Assembly: GCA_050260515.1 (NCBI GenBank)
Contig: JBLNCI010000009.1
Coordinates: 62,001 to 126,000, forward strand
DNA length: 64,000 bases
Origin: DATJIG01 sp050260515
GTDB taxonomy: Bacteria; Pseudomonadota; Alphaproteobacteria; SMXQ01
Reading direction: 5' to 3'
The first letter of the stretch is position 1. Each line of letters begins with the position of its first letter. The position numbers and the translations under genes were made by a program. The notes under the pieces were generated by a model, which had not been told where the DNA came from, did not search any database, and worked only from the letters and a program-made list of their open reading frames with translations. Shown piece after piece: positions 25,711-34,193 of this stretch.

Positions 25711-26787
25711 ATGATGCGGATCACGGGAGCGGCGATCGCGGCGGCGCTGTTGATCGCCGCCCTCCATCCGGCACGTGCCGACGCGGTGGAGGACTTCTAC
25801 CGCCGCAACGACGTCCACTTCACCGTCGGCGTCGCGGTGGGCGGGAGCTACGACACCACCGGGCGGCTCGTCGCCCGTCACCTCGGCAAGCACATCCCCG
25901 GCAAGCCGAAGGTCCAGATCGCCAACATGCCGGGCGCGTCGTCGCGCGTCGCGACGAACTGGGCCTACAGCGTCGCACCGAAGGACGGCACGGTGATCGT
26001 CGCGGTGTCGGAGGCGATCCCGATGGCCCAGGCGATGGGCGAGGCGGGCGTCCGCTATGACGCGACGAAGTTCAACTGGATCGGCACTGCGGTGCAGCCC
26101 GTGAGCGTGCTCGGGGTGTGGCACACGGCGGGCGTGCGCTCGATCGAGGACGCGAAGACGAAGGAACTCGTGGTCGGCGCCACCAGCGTGACCGGCAGCA
26201 ACTACATCTATCCGGCCCTGATCAAGCAGCTTCTGGGCGTTCAGTTCCGCATCATCACCGGATACAGCGGCGGCAACGCGGTGAACCTCGCGATGGAGCG
26301 CGGCGAGGTCGGCGCCCGCGGCAGCATGGTGTGGGCGCTGACCAAGAAGGAGCAGCCGGAGTGGATCCGCGACGGCAAGCTCATCCCCATTGTCCAGTAC
26401 ACGCTCGACAAGGCGCCGGACCTTCCCGACGTGCCGCGACTCGTCGACCTTCCGGCGGAGGGCGACGCCAAGGCGGCGTTCGACGTGATCGCGTCGACAG
26501 ACGGTATGGGCCGGCCGCTCCTGACCACTCCGGGCGTTCCCCCCGAGCGCCTCGCGGCGCTGCGTCGGGCATTCGACGCGACCGTGAAGGACCCGGACTT
26601 CCTCGCCGAGGCCGAGAAAATGGGTGAGGAGATCGACGCCACGTCCGGCGAGGAGATGCAGGCGATCGTTACCCGCATTGTCGGGGCGCCGAAGGCCGCA
26701 GTCGCCATCATCAAGCAGGCCTTGGAATCGCGCATCGGCGTCGATTGCCGGCAGGCGACCAGCGGCCAGTACTGCGCCAAGGAGTGA
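25711..26787 (+). CDS. TctC/Bug-family substrate-binding protein
   Basis: This 358-residue protein starts at 25711 after GGGAGACGAGGG. The signal peptide ends HPARADAVE. The mature start is DFYRRNDVHFTVGVAVGGSYDTTGRLVARHLG, with VQIANMPGASSRVATNWAYSVAPKDGT. The C-terminus carries two cysteines (DCRQATSGQYC), unusual in this set and a possible periplasmic disulphide. It closes the bicupin/HDO/bicupin/SBP cassette that recurs at 59512-63524. Confidence 0.87.
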   Translation: MMRITGAAIAAALLIAALHPARADAVEDFYRRNDVHFTVGVAVGGSYDTTGRLVARHLGKHIPGKPKVQIANMPGASSRVATNWAYSVAPKDGTVIVAVSEAIPMAQAMGEAGVRYDATKFNWIGTAVQPVSVLGVWHTAGVRSIEDAKTKELVVGATSVTGSNYIYPALIKQLLGVQFRIITGYSGGNAVNLAMERGEVGARGSMVWALTKKEQPEWIRDGKLIPIVQYTLDKAPDLPDVPRLVDLPAEGDAKAAFDVIASTDGMGRPLLTTPGVPPERLAALRRAFDATVKDPDFLAEAEKMGEEIDATSGEEMQAIVTRIVGAPKAAVAIIKQALESRIGVDCRQATSGQYCAKE

Positions 26788-26789
26788 CG

Positions 26790-27878
26790 ATGCGCGTTCT
26801 TCGTCTCGCGTTCGTCGCCCCAGTCATGGCAGTAGTCATGGCAATGGCCGGCGCGGCGACGCGCGCCGAGACCGCCGCCGAACCTGCTGACCAGTTCTTC
26901 CGCGGCAAGACGCTGACGATGGTGATCTCGACCGGCGTCGGTGGCGGCTACGATCTCGGCGGGCGCCTCGTTGCCCGGCACCTGTCGAAGCATCTGCCGG
27001 GCAATCCAAACGTGGTGCCGAAGAACATGCCCGGTGCGGGCCACGTCCGCGCCGCGAACTACATGGCGGTGCAGGCGCCGCGCGACGGCACAACGATCGC
27101 CACGATCGGCAACGCCATCGCCCTGCTTCAGGTCATGGACGGGAACGGCGTCTTTTACGACATCTCCAAGTTCCAGTGGATCGGCACCAGCGACACGTCG
27201 AGCGCGACGCTCTACGTCTGGGCGGCGACCGGCGTCACCTCGCTCGATCAGGCGAAATCGCGCGAGATCGTCATCGGCGCGACCGGCGCCGGCGGCGGCA
27301 ACGTGCAGTACCCGGCGCTTCTCAACAACGTGCTCGGGACGAAGTTCAAGGTCATCGCCGGCTATGGCACGGGCGCCGACATCAACCTCGCGATGGAGCG
27401 CGGCGAGGTCGACGGCCGCGCCAACCACAGCTTCAACAGCCTGCTGGTGTCCTATCCCCAATGGGTCGCCGAAAAGAAGATCAACATCCTGCTGCAGATC
27501 GGGATCAAGCCGCAGGAAGGATTCGAGTCCGTGCCGATGCTCGAGTCCTTCGCGCGCGACGATGCCGAGCGCGCGATCTTCCGGCTGTTCTCGGCGCCGA
27601 TAGCGCTGGGCCGCCCCGTCGCGGCGCCGCCCGATGTGCCGCTCGACCGTGTGACGGTGCTGCGGCGCGCGTTCGACAAGACGATGGCCGATCCCGAGTT
27701 CCTGGCGGACGCGCAGCGCTCGAAACTCGACATCTCGTCGGTGCAGGGCGAGGTGCTGCAGAAGATTGCCGAGGATGTCGTCGCGACGCCGCCCGCGATC
27801 ATCGCCCAGGCCAAGGCCGCGATCGACGCCAAGGACATCGTCAAGGGCACCGTACAGGGCGGCAAGAGCGGCGAGTGA
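26790..27878 (+). CDS. TctC/Bug-family substrate-binding protein (GVGGGYDL subtype)
   Basis: This 362-residue protein has a signal peptide ending AATRAETA. It has the motifs LTMVISTGVGGGYDLGGRLVARHL, VVPKNMPGAGHVRAANYMAVQAPRDGT and IGATGAGGGNVQYPALLN, making it the counterpart of 17848-18924 in the opposite operon. It starts 2 nt after the previous TctC stop and is followed 17 nt later by a UbiD gene, the same order as in the leftward operon. Confidence 0.88.
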   Translation: MRVLRLAFVAPVMAVVMAMAGAATRAETAAEPADQFFRGKTLTMVISTGVGGGYDLGGRLVARHLSKHLPGNPNVVPKNMPGAGHVRAANYMAVQAPRDGTTIATIGNAIALLQVMDGNGVFYDISKFQWIGTSDTSSATLYVWAATGVTSLDQAKSREIVIGATGAGGGNVQYPALLNNVLGTKFKVIAGYGTGADINLAMERGEVDGRANHSFNSLLVSYPQWVAEKKINILLQIGIKPQEGFESVPMLESFARDDAERAIFRLFSAPIALGRPVAAPPDVPLDRVTVLRRAFDKTMADPEFLADAQRSKLDISSVQGEVLQKIAEDVVATPPAIIAQAKAAIDAKDIVKGTVQGGKSGE

Positions 27879-27895
27879 GCGAAAGGAACAGGGGC

Positions 27896-29365
27896 ATGGC
27901 AGCGAACACCGACAGCGAACGGGACGCGCGCACGGAAGCGTCGGCCGATCTTCGCGAATATCTGCGCCAGGCCGAGGCGGCGGGCGAGCTCGAGCGCGTC
28001 TCGGGAGCCGATGCCGACCTCGAGATCGGCGCCCTGTACGAGCTCAGCTTGCGGGACCTTCACCCGACGGTGCTCCTGTTCGAGAACATCAAGGGCTATG
28101 ACCCGAACTTCCGCGTCCTGTGCAACATGCGTACCGCGAAGTTCATGGTCGGCGACGTCAACCTCGACGCGGTGAGGGCGTATCGCAAGAAGCCCAAGGG
28201 CAAGAAGGCGGACCCGATCCCGCCGGTCGAAGTCAACACCGGACCGGTGATGGAGTGCGTGCTGACCGGCGACCAGGTGGACGTCATGAAGTTTCCGGCG
28301 CCGCGCTGGCATGAGGGCGACGGCGGCGGCTACATCGGCACGGAGTGCGTCAACATCACCAAGGACCCCGAGAGCGATTGGGTCAACCTCGGCACGTACC
28401 GCGTGATGATCAACGATAGGACCACGCTGTCGGTGTTCATCGAGCCGGGCAAGGATGCGGACGTCATCCGGCGCAAGTACTGGGCGCAGGGCAAGCCGTG
28501 TCCGATGGCGATCTCCGTCGGACAGGCGCCGATCCTCGGCGTCGCGGCGGCGTCGCGGGCGCGCTCCGGCGAGACCGAGTACGCGCTCGCCGGTGGGCGC
28601 ATCGGGCGGCCGATCCGGACGGTGAAGGGGACGGTGACGGGCCTGCCGATCCCCGCCGATGCCGAGCTGGTGTTCGAAGGCTACATGCCGCCGCCGTCGG
28701 TGGACGCGCGGCCCGAAGGGCCGTTCGCCGAGTGGCCGGGCTACTACGCGTCGGACGAGCGGCCCGAGCCGGTGCTGCACGTGAAGGCGATCTACCACCG
28801 CAAGGACGCGATCATCGTCGGCCAGCCGCCGGCGAAGCCGACTTACCCGGGCCGTCAGAACAAGATCTCGCGCATCGCGATGCAATGGGATGCGCTGGAA
28901 GCGGCGGGCGTGCCGGGCGTCACCGGGGTGTGGAAGATGCTGGGCGCCGGTTCGCGGTTCATCGACATCGTCCGCATCAAGCAGCTTCATCCCGGCCACG
29001 CCAAGATGGCAGGTCTGGTCGCCGCCGGCTCCGGGCCGAGCGCCTACATGACGCGAATGATCATCGTCGTCGATGACGACATCGACATCGAGGATCCGGC
29101 GGAGGTGATGTGGGCGCTCGCCACGCGCTGGGACCCGAAGACCCAGACCGACATCATCGACGGCTGCTGGACCGGCTACATCGATCCGCGGCTGCCGCCG
29201 GAGAAGCGCGCGGTCGAGGACCTGACCACGAGCCGGATGATCATCTACGCGGTGCGGCCCTACCACTGGAAGGACCAGTTCCCGAAGGTCAACACGGTGT
29301 CGCCGGAGTACGCCGCCGAGGTGCGGAAGAAGTGGGCGGGGAAGCTCAAGTTCCTGGAGGATTGA
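27896..29365 (+). CDS. UbiD-family decarboxylase with His-to-Asp change at a metal/prFMN ligand (copy 3)
   Basis: This 489-residue protein retains N164 and R169 of NLGTYR, the Glu of TEYALAG and both Glu of EGPFAEWPGYY. The histidine that binds the divalent metal of prFMN in Fdc1 (H191 there; H189, H184 and H184 in the other three copies here) is D187 in GKDAD, encoded by GAT at 28454-28456. Asp can bind metal, so activity may persist with changed cofactor binding. The N-terminal lid segment (GYDPNFRVLCNMRTAKFMVG) also departs from the other copies. It follows its partner TctC gene by 17 nt. Confidence 0.9.
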   Translation: MAANTDSERDARTEASADLREYLRQAEAAGELERVSGADADLEIGALYELSLRDLHPTVLLFENIKGYDPNFRVLCNMRTAKFMVGDVNLDAVRAYRKKPKGKKADPIPPVEVNTGPVMECVLTGDQVDVMKFPAPRWHEGDGGGYIGTECVNITKDPESDWVNLGTYRVMINDRTTLSVFIEPGKDADVIRRKYWAQGKPCPMAISVGQAPILGVAAASRARSGETEYALAGGRIGRPIRTVKGTVTGLPIPADAELVFEGYMPPPSVDARPEGPFAEWPGYYASDERPEPVLHVKAIYHRKDAIIVGQPPAKPTYPGRQNKISRIAMQWDALEAAGVPGVTGVWKMLGAGSRFIDIVRIKQLHPGHAKMAGLVAAGSGPSAYMTRMIIVVDDDIDIEDPAEVMWALATRWDPKTQTDIIDGCWTGYIDPRLPPEKRAVEDLTTSRMIIYAVRPYHWKDQFPKVNTVSPEYAAEVRKKWAGKLKFLED

Positions 29366-29410
29366 TGCGGCGTTCGCGCTGGACTCGCGCACGGGCGCTG
29401 CCTACAATTT

Positions 29411-29440
29411 TAAAAATCGAAACGAATATCGAAATTTAGA
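29411..29440. promoter_or_regulatory. AT-rich segment before the NMT1-like gene; possible internal promoter
   Basis: In the 115-bp gap after the third UbiD gene, an AT-rich block contains two TCGAAA direct repeats (29417 and 29429) and a CGAA half-site like that of the palindromes elsewhere in the window. The match to the full TTCG-N5-CGAA form is poor. It could mark an internal promoter within the long rightward operon. Confidence 0.25.
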
Positions 29441-29480
29441 GCGAGCGGCTGCGGGCCGCCGTCGTCGAGGGAGAACGCGC

Positions 29481-30533
29481 GTGGACAAGATTCATTTTCC
29501 GTACCGGTCGGGGTCGCATTGCGCGCTGCTGCACGTCGTCGCCGAATCGGGCTCTTGGGAGAAGCACGGCCTCGACGTCGACTACAACTGGAAGATCAGC
29601 TCCAAGGACGCGCACCGCGACGTGCCGACGAGCGACATCGAGTTCGTCGGCGGCAACCACGTCTCGACCTACGGCCACCGCGCCCGCGGCGACTCGTGGG
29701 TCTACCTCGGCCAGACCCTGAACTTCACCAACTTCAAGCTGGTCGTGAAGCCCGAGTCGGGCATCAACTCGGTCGCCGACCTCAAGCAAAAGAAGGTCGG
29801 CTCCAAGGGCTCCCATCCGGGGCTCAACGACTGGATCTACCTGAAGCAGCGCGGCCTCGACGTCGACAAGGACCAGGTCGAGATGCTCAAGCAGGTCCCC
29901 GACGGGCAGCTCGACGAGACGGAGGGCCAGCGCAACACGTCGCTCGACGACTGGGTCGCCAACGGCCACGTCGATGCGGCGTTCATCACGCCGCCGCGCA
30001 GTCTCCTGGCGAAGAAGCGCGGGCTCAAGGTCATCGACATCGATCCGCTGCCGATGATTTGGTTCACCACCGTGTCGTCGAGCCTCAAGTTCGTCGAGAA
30101 GCATCCCGACATCGTCGAGCGCTTCCTCAAGGCGCTGATGGAGGGCATCCACTTCTTCAAGACCCAGCCCGAGAAGACGATCAAGATCCTCAAGGAGCGC
30201 CACACCAACGAAGGCGTCATGGACGAGGAGACCGCGCGCACGATGTACTACGAGCTCGCGCGCATCCTCGAGCCGAAGCTCTATCCCTCGCTGCAGGCGG
30301 TCTCGAACGTGTACGAGGAGGCGGTGCGGCAGGACAAGGACGCGCTCAAGGTGAGCCCGATGGCGCTGTGGGACACCCACCACATCCGTCGCATCGACGA
30401 CCAGGGCTTCGTCGAGCAACTCTACAAGGACCACCCGTCGCTGACGGTGAGCCCGAGCGCCGGGCGCATGGGCTATGCGGCGTGGGATCGTGCGCTCGGC
30501 GGCGGCCCCACATCCGAGAAGACCGGGAACTGA
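29481..30533 (+). CDS. NMT1/THI5-like periplasmic-binding-fold protein without signal peptide
   Basis: This 350-residue protein has a GTG start. The fold is the type II binding-protein fold of the NMT1-like family (LHVVAESGSWEKHGLDVDYNW, DIEFVGGNHVSTYGHRARGDSW, LKQKKVGSKGSHPGLNDWIYLKQRG). The N-terminus (MDKIHFPYRSGSHCALLHVV) has no signal peptide, so it is predicted to stay in the cytosol. Cytosolic enzymes such as 4,5-dihydroxyphthalate decarboxylase share this fold (family knowledge), which makes an enzymatic role conceivable among these decarboxylases. A missed upstream signal peptide is unlikely because upstream sequence is AT-rich and non-coding. Confidence 0.72.
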   Translation: MDKIHFPYRSGSHCALLHVVAESGSWEKHGLDVDYNWKISSKDAHRDVPTSDIEFVGGNHVSTYGHRARGDSWVYLGQTLNFTNFKLVVKPESGINSVADLKQKKVGSKGSHPGLNDWIYLKQRGLDVDKDQVEMLKQVPDGQLDETEGQRNTSLDDWVANGHVDAAFITPPRSLLAKKRGLKVIDIDPLPMIWFTTVSSSLKFVEKHPDIVERFLKALMEGIHFFKTQPEKTIKILKERHTNEGVMDEETARTMYYELARILEPKLYPSLQAVSNVYEEAVRQDKDALKVSPMALWDTHHIRRIDDQGFVEQLYKDHPSLTVSPSAGRMGYAAWDRALGGGPTSEKTGN

Positions 30534-30570
30534 GCGCGGTCAGCGCGCCGGCACGAACGGGAGAGGCGAC

Positions 30571-31662
30571 ATGCGTCAGGAACCGAGGACCGCACCGCGC
30601 CGCCGCAAGGTGCTCGCGACGGCGCTGATCGTGTTGGTGGCGGCGTTCGCGGCGCCGGCGTCGGCGGAGGTCAACCTGCAGGGGCAGACGATCCGGTTCG
30701 TCATCGGCCTCAGGCCCGGCGGCGGCACCGACCTGCAGGCGCGCCTGGTGGGGCCGTACCTGACCAAGTACCTGCCCGGCAATCCCCGCGTGGTCTTCAA
30801 CAACATGCCGGGCGCGGGCGGCATGAACGCGCTCAACTACATCGCCAACGCGGTGAAGCCCGACGGAACGACGATCATCGCGGCGAGCGCCTCCGATCTC
30901 AACCCGCGGCAGCTCAAGTCCGAGCAGGCGAAGTACGACGCCAACACGCTCGGCTACTTCGGGGGCATCGCGCCGGCCGGCACCTTCCTGATGATCCGCA
31001 AGGACGCGCTGCCGCGCCTCGCCGACCGCTCGAAGCCGCCGGTGATCGTCGCCGACGCGGACGGCCTGCGGTCGGGCGTGATGATGGCGGCGTGGGGCGT
31101 TCTCTATCTCAACTGGAACCTGCGCTGGGTGCTGGGCTATCCCGGCACCAGCGAGATGGTGCTCGCGGTCCAGCGCGGCGAGGCGGACCTCACCGCGACC
31201 GCCGGCATCGGGCTGATCCATGCGATGATGGAGTCGGGCCAGATCGTGCCGATCTCGCAGGTCGGCACCTTCTCCGACGGCAAGATCGTCCGCCGCAAGG
31301 CCTTCCAGGACGTGCCGCTCATCACCGAACTGCTCGAGGGCAAGATGGACGCCGAGGGGGCCGAGGCGATGCGCACGTGGGTGCCTGGCAACCAGATCGG
31401 CAAGTGGTTCGCGCTGCCGCCCGGCACATCGCCCGAGTTGCTCGCCGCTTACCGCGCCGCCTTCGACAAGGTCGGCCAGGATGCCGAGTTCATCCGCATC
31501 GGCCAGCAGCAGATCGACCCCGACTTCGACACGATGTCCGGACAGGACGTCGAGGACGTGGCCAAGCTGCTTGCCAACGCGTCGCCCGAGAGTCAACGAT
31601 TCATGGACGGCGTCGGCCGCAAGATCGAAAGCCTGCGCGCGAGCCCCGCCGCCGCGCGCTGA
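30571..31662 (+). CDS. divergent TctC/Bug-family substrate-binding protein
   Basis: This is a 363-residue protein. The long N-terminus (MRQEPRTAPRRRKVLATALI) has a twin-arginine-like RRxVL before the hydrophobic core, so Tat export is possible, cleaved after APASAE. The binding loops differ from the other members: LRPGGGTDLQARLVGPYL (Thr-Asp instead of Tyr-Asp) and VVFNNMPGAGGMNALNYIA. It lies between the NMT1-like gene and a UbiD gene, 18 nt from the latter. Confidence 0.85.
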   Translation: MRQEPRTAPRRRKVLATALIVLVAAFAAPASAEVNLQGQTIRFVIGLRPGGGTDLQARLVGPYLTKYLPGNPRVVFNNMPGAGGMNALNYIANAVKPDGTTIIAASASDLNPRQLKSEQAKYDANTLGYFGGIAPAGTFLMIRKDALPRLADRSKPPVIVADADGLRSGVMMAAWGVLYLNWNLRWVLGYPGTSEMVLAVQRGEADLTATAGIGLIHAMMESGQIVPISQVGTFSDGKIVRRKAFQDVPLITELLEGKMDAEGAEAMRTWVPGNQIGKWFALPPGTSPELLAAYRAAFDKVGQDAEFIRIGQQQIDPDFDTMSGQDVEDVAKLLANASPESQRFMDGVGRKIESLRASPAAAR

Positions 31663-31680
31663 GTACGTCAGGAGACGAGA

Positions 31681-33165
31681 GTGCCTCTGGATGTGAGTGA
31701 AACCGACCGCCTCGCGGCGCTGGGCGATCTGCGCGAGCTGATCCGGCTGTCGCGCGAGCGCGGCGAACTCGAGGTGATCGACGGCGCGGACGCCCATCTC
31801 GAGATGGGCGCACTGTACGAGTTCAGCCTCGAGAAGCGATTCCCGCCGCTGCTGTTGTTCCAGAACGTCAAGGGGTATCCCGCAAGCCATCGCGTGCTGA
31901 TGAACGTGCGCTTCTCGCGCCTGTTCGCGGGCGACCTCAGCATGGAGGCGCTGAAGGCGTTCCGGAAGCGGCGCAAGTGGGAGGCCGATCCGATCCCGCC
32001 GGTCGAGGTCAACGCCGGGCCGGTGTGCGACAACATCGTCAAGGGCGACGAGGTCAACATCAAGGCGTTCCCGGCGGGTCACTGGCACGAGCACGACGGC
32101 GGCCCGTACATCGGCACCGAATGCCTGATCATCAACAAGGATCCCGACAGCGACTGGGTCAACGTCGGGACCTATCGCGTGCAGGTGCAGGACGAGAAGA
32201 CGCTGACGGTCTTCATCGAGCCCGGCAAGCACGGCAGCTACATCCGCGAGAAGTGGTGGAAGCAGGGCAAGGCGTGCCCGATGGTCGTGTGCGTCGGGCA
32301 AGCGCCGATTCTCGGCATGGTGGCGTCGACCGCGTCGCGCCACGGCGTGTCGGAGCTGGCGACCGCCGGCGGCCGGCTCGGCGCGCCGATCAAGGTGGTG
32401 CGCGGCGAGCTCACCGGTCTGCCGATCCCGGCCGATGCCGAGCTTGCCTTCGAAGGCTTCATGCCGCCGCCCGAGGAGGAGACGCGTCCCGAGGGGCCGT
32501 TCGCGGAATGGCCCGGCTACTATGCGACCGATGCGGGCCCGGAGCCCATCGTGCGCGTCGGCGCCATCTATCACCGCAACGATCCGATCCTCATCGGCCA
32601 GCCGCCGGCGAAGCCGACGTTCCCCGGACGGCAACAGAGCCTCGGCGGCATGGCGGCGATCTGGGACGCGCTCGAGGCCGCCGGTGTTCCCGGGGTAGCG
32701 GGTGTGTGGAAGCCGCTCGGCGGCGGCGTCAGCTTCGTCAACGTGATCTCGGTGAAGCAGCTTCACCCCGGCCACGCCAAGATGGCGGGCCTGGTGGCCG
32801 CGGGCTGCGGTCCCGGCGCGTACATGAACCGCATCATCATCGTCGTGGACGACGACATCGACATCACCGATTCCGCCGAGGTGATGTGGGCGCTCGCGAC
32901 GCGGTGGGACCCGAAGACCCAGACCGACGTCATCGACGGCTGCTGGACCGGTCACATCGACCCGCTTTTGTCCCCCGACAAGCGCGAGGCCGGCGATCTC
33001 ACCACCGCGCGCATCATCCTGTACGCAACGCGCCCCTATCACTGGAAGGACGAATTCCCGAAGGTGAACACCGTCTCGAAGGGATACGCCGACGACATCG
33101 AGGCGAAGTGGGCGGACAAGCTCGCGCGGCAGCGCGCGGCCCGGAACGGAAAAGCAGTTCGATGA
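31681..33165 (+). CDS. UbiD-family prenylated-FMN decarboxylase (copy 4)
   Basis: This 494-residue protein has a GTG start 18 nt after a TctC gene. It has the complete cofactor and catalytic set: N161 and R166 in NVGTYR, H184 in GKHGS, the Glu of SELATAG, and both Glu of EGPFAEWPGYY. Differences from the other copies lie in HWHEHDGGPY and TDAGPEPIVRVGAIYH, near the expected active-site mouth. The stop overlaps the next TctC start (ATGA at 33162-33165), so translation is coupled. Confidence 0.92.
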   Translation: MPLDVSETDRLAALGDLRELIRLSRERGELEVIDGADAHLEMGALYEFSLEKRFPPLLLFQNVKGYPASHRVLMNVRFSRLFAGDLSMEALKAFRKRRKWEADPIPPVEVNAGPVCDNIVKGDEVNIKAFPAGHWHEHDGGPYIGTECLIINKDPDSDWVNVGTYRVQVQDEKTLTVFIEPGKHGSYIREKWWKQGKACPMVVCVGQAPILGMVASTASRHGVSELATAGGRLGAPIKVVRGELTGLPIPADAELAFEGFMPPPEEETRPEGPFAEWPGYYATDAGPEPIVRVGAIYHRNDPILIGQPPAKPTFPGRQQSLGGMAAIWDALEAAGVPGVAGVWKPLGGGVSFVNVISVKQLHPGHAKMAGLVAAGCGPGAYMNRIIIVVDDDIDITDSAEVMWALATRWDPKTQTDVIDGCWTGHIDPLLSPDKREAGDLTTARIILYATRPYHWKDEFPKVNTVSKGYADDIEAKWADKLARQRAARNGKAVR

Positions 33166-34193
33166 AGACGTCTCTCGCTCGCAGTCTCGGCCTTGCCCTC
33201 GCGTTCGTGCCGTCGATCGCATTCGCCGACGCGGTCGGCGATTTCTATCGTGGCAAGCAGGTCCGCATGGTGCTGGGCTTCGCGACTGGCGGCGGCGACG
33301 ACACCTACGGCCGGCTGCTGGCCAAGCACATGCCCAGGTACATCCCCGGCGAGCCGACGCTCATCATCCAGAACCAGCCGGGCGCCGGCAGCCTGAACGC
33401 GGCGAATGCCATCTACAATATTGCGCCGCGCGACGGCACGGTGTTCGGTATGACGCACCGGTTCGTGCCGCTGATGCCGCTGCTCGGCGTCCAGGGACCG
33501 AAGTTCGATCCGCTGAAGTTCACCTACATCGGTTCGATGAACCGCGAGATCGGCCTTTGCATCGCCATGAAGACGGCGGGCTTCAAGTCAATGGACGACA
33601 TGAAGACGCGCGAGTTCGTCGCCGGTACCACGGGTGCCGGCGCCGAGCTGACCACCTTCTACGCGACGCTCCAGAACATGCTCGGCATCAAGCTCCGCAT
33701 CATCAAAGGGTACCAGTCGAGCTTCCAGGTGAACCTCGCGATGGAGAGCGGCGAGATCCAGGGGCGTTGCGGCGTGTCCTACAGCAGCCTGAAGAGCTCC
33801 AAGCCCGACTGGCTCGAGGCCAACAAGATCGACGTCCTGCTGCAGCTCGGTCTGCACAAGGACCCGGAGCTTCCCAATGTCCCGCTGCTCGCCGATATCG
33901 TCACCGACGATCGCGATCACCGCGCGCTGCAGCTCCTGCTCGGCCCGTCGGAGATCGGTCGCCCGTTCATGGCTCCGCCCGATCTGCCCGCCGACCGGAC
34001 CGTGGCGCTGCGGAAGGCGTTCATGGACGCGGTCAAGGATCCCGAGATGACGAAGGACGCGAAGCTGCAGCGCCTCGACCTCGAGCCGGTCGACGGCGCC
34101 GAGATGCAGAGCCGTGTCGCCGAGTTCTACAAGGCGCCGGAGAACGTCGTCGCGCGCACGCGCGAGCTGGTCGCAATGGGAGGCGCCGAATGA
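33162..34193 (+). CDS. TctC/Bug-family substrate-binding protein (tandem triplet, 1st)
   Basis: This 343-residue protein has a signal peptide ending PSIAFADAV. The mature part has DFYRGKQVRMVLGFATGGGDDTYGRLLAKHM; here the tyrosine of GGGYD is Asp (GGGDD). The subtype mark THRFVPLMPLLGV-GPKFDPLKFTYIGSMNRE is shared with the next two genes. Two cysteines (GLCIAM, GRCGVS) recur at matching places in all three, suggesting a disulphide. Confidence 0.87.
   Translation: MKTSLARSLGLALAFVPSIAFADAVGDFYRGKQVRMVLGFATGGGDDTYGRLLAKHMPRYIPGEPTLIIQNQPGAGSLNAANAIYNIAPRDGTVFGMTHRFVPLMPLLGVQGPKFDPLKFTYIGSMNREIGLCIAMKTAGFKSMDDMKTREFVAGTTGAGAELTTFYATLQNMLGIKLRIIKGYQSSFQVNLAMESGEIQGRCGVSYSSLKSSKPDWLEANKIDVLLQLGLHKDPELPNVPLLADIVTDDRDHRALQLLLGPSEIGRPFMAPPDLPADRTVALRKAFMDAVKDPEMTKDAKLQRLDLEPVDGAEMQSRVAEFYKAPENVVARTRELVAMGGAE

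Noticed and set aside
22656..26787. Assigning gene names such as gtdA, pqqC or gentisate pathway genes
   Set aside because: Only family-level motifs are visible; maleylpyruvate isomerase and fumarylpyruvate hydrolase are absent, so a gentisate pathway is not supported.
30346..33222. 958-codon open frame on the minus strand
   Set aside because: It lies antisense to the well-supported TctC and UbiD genes; its protein is Arg/His/Val-rich with no domain, as typical for antisense frames in GC-rich DNA.
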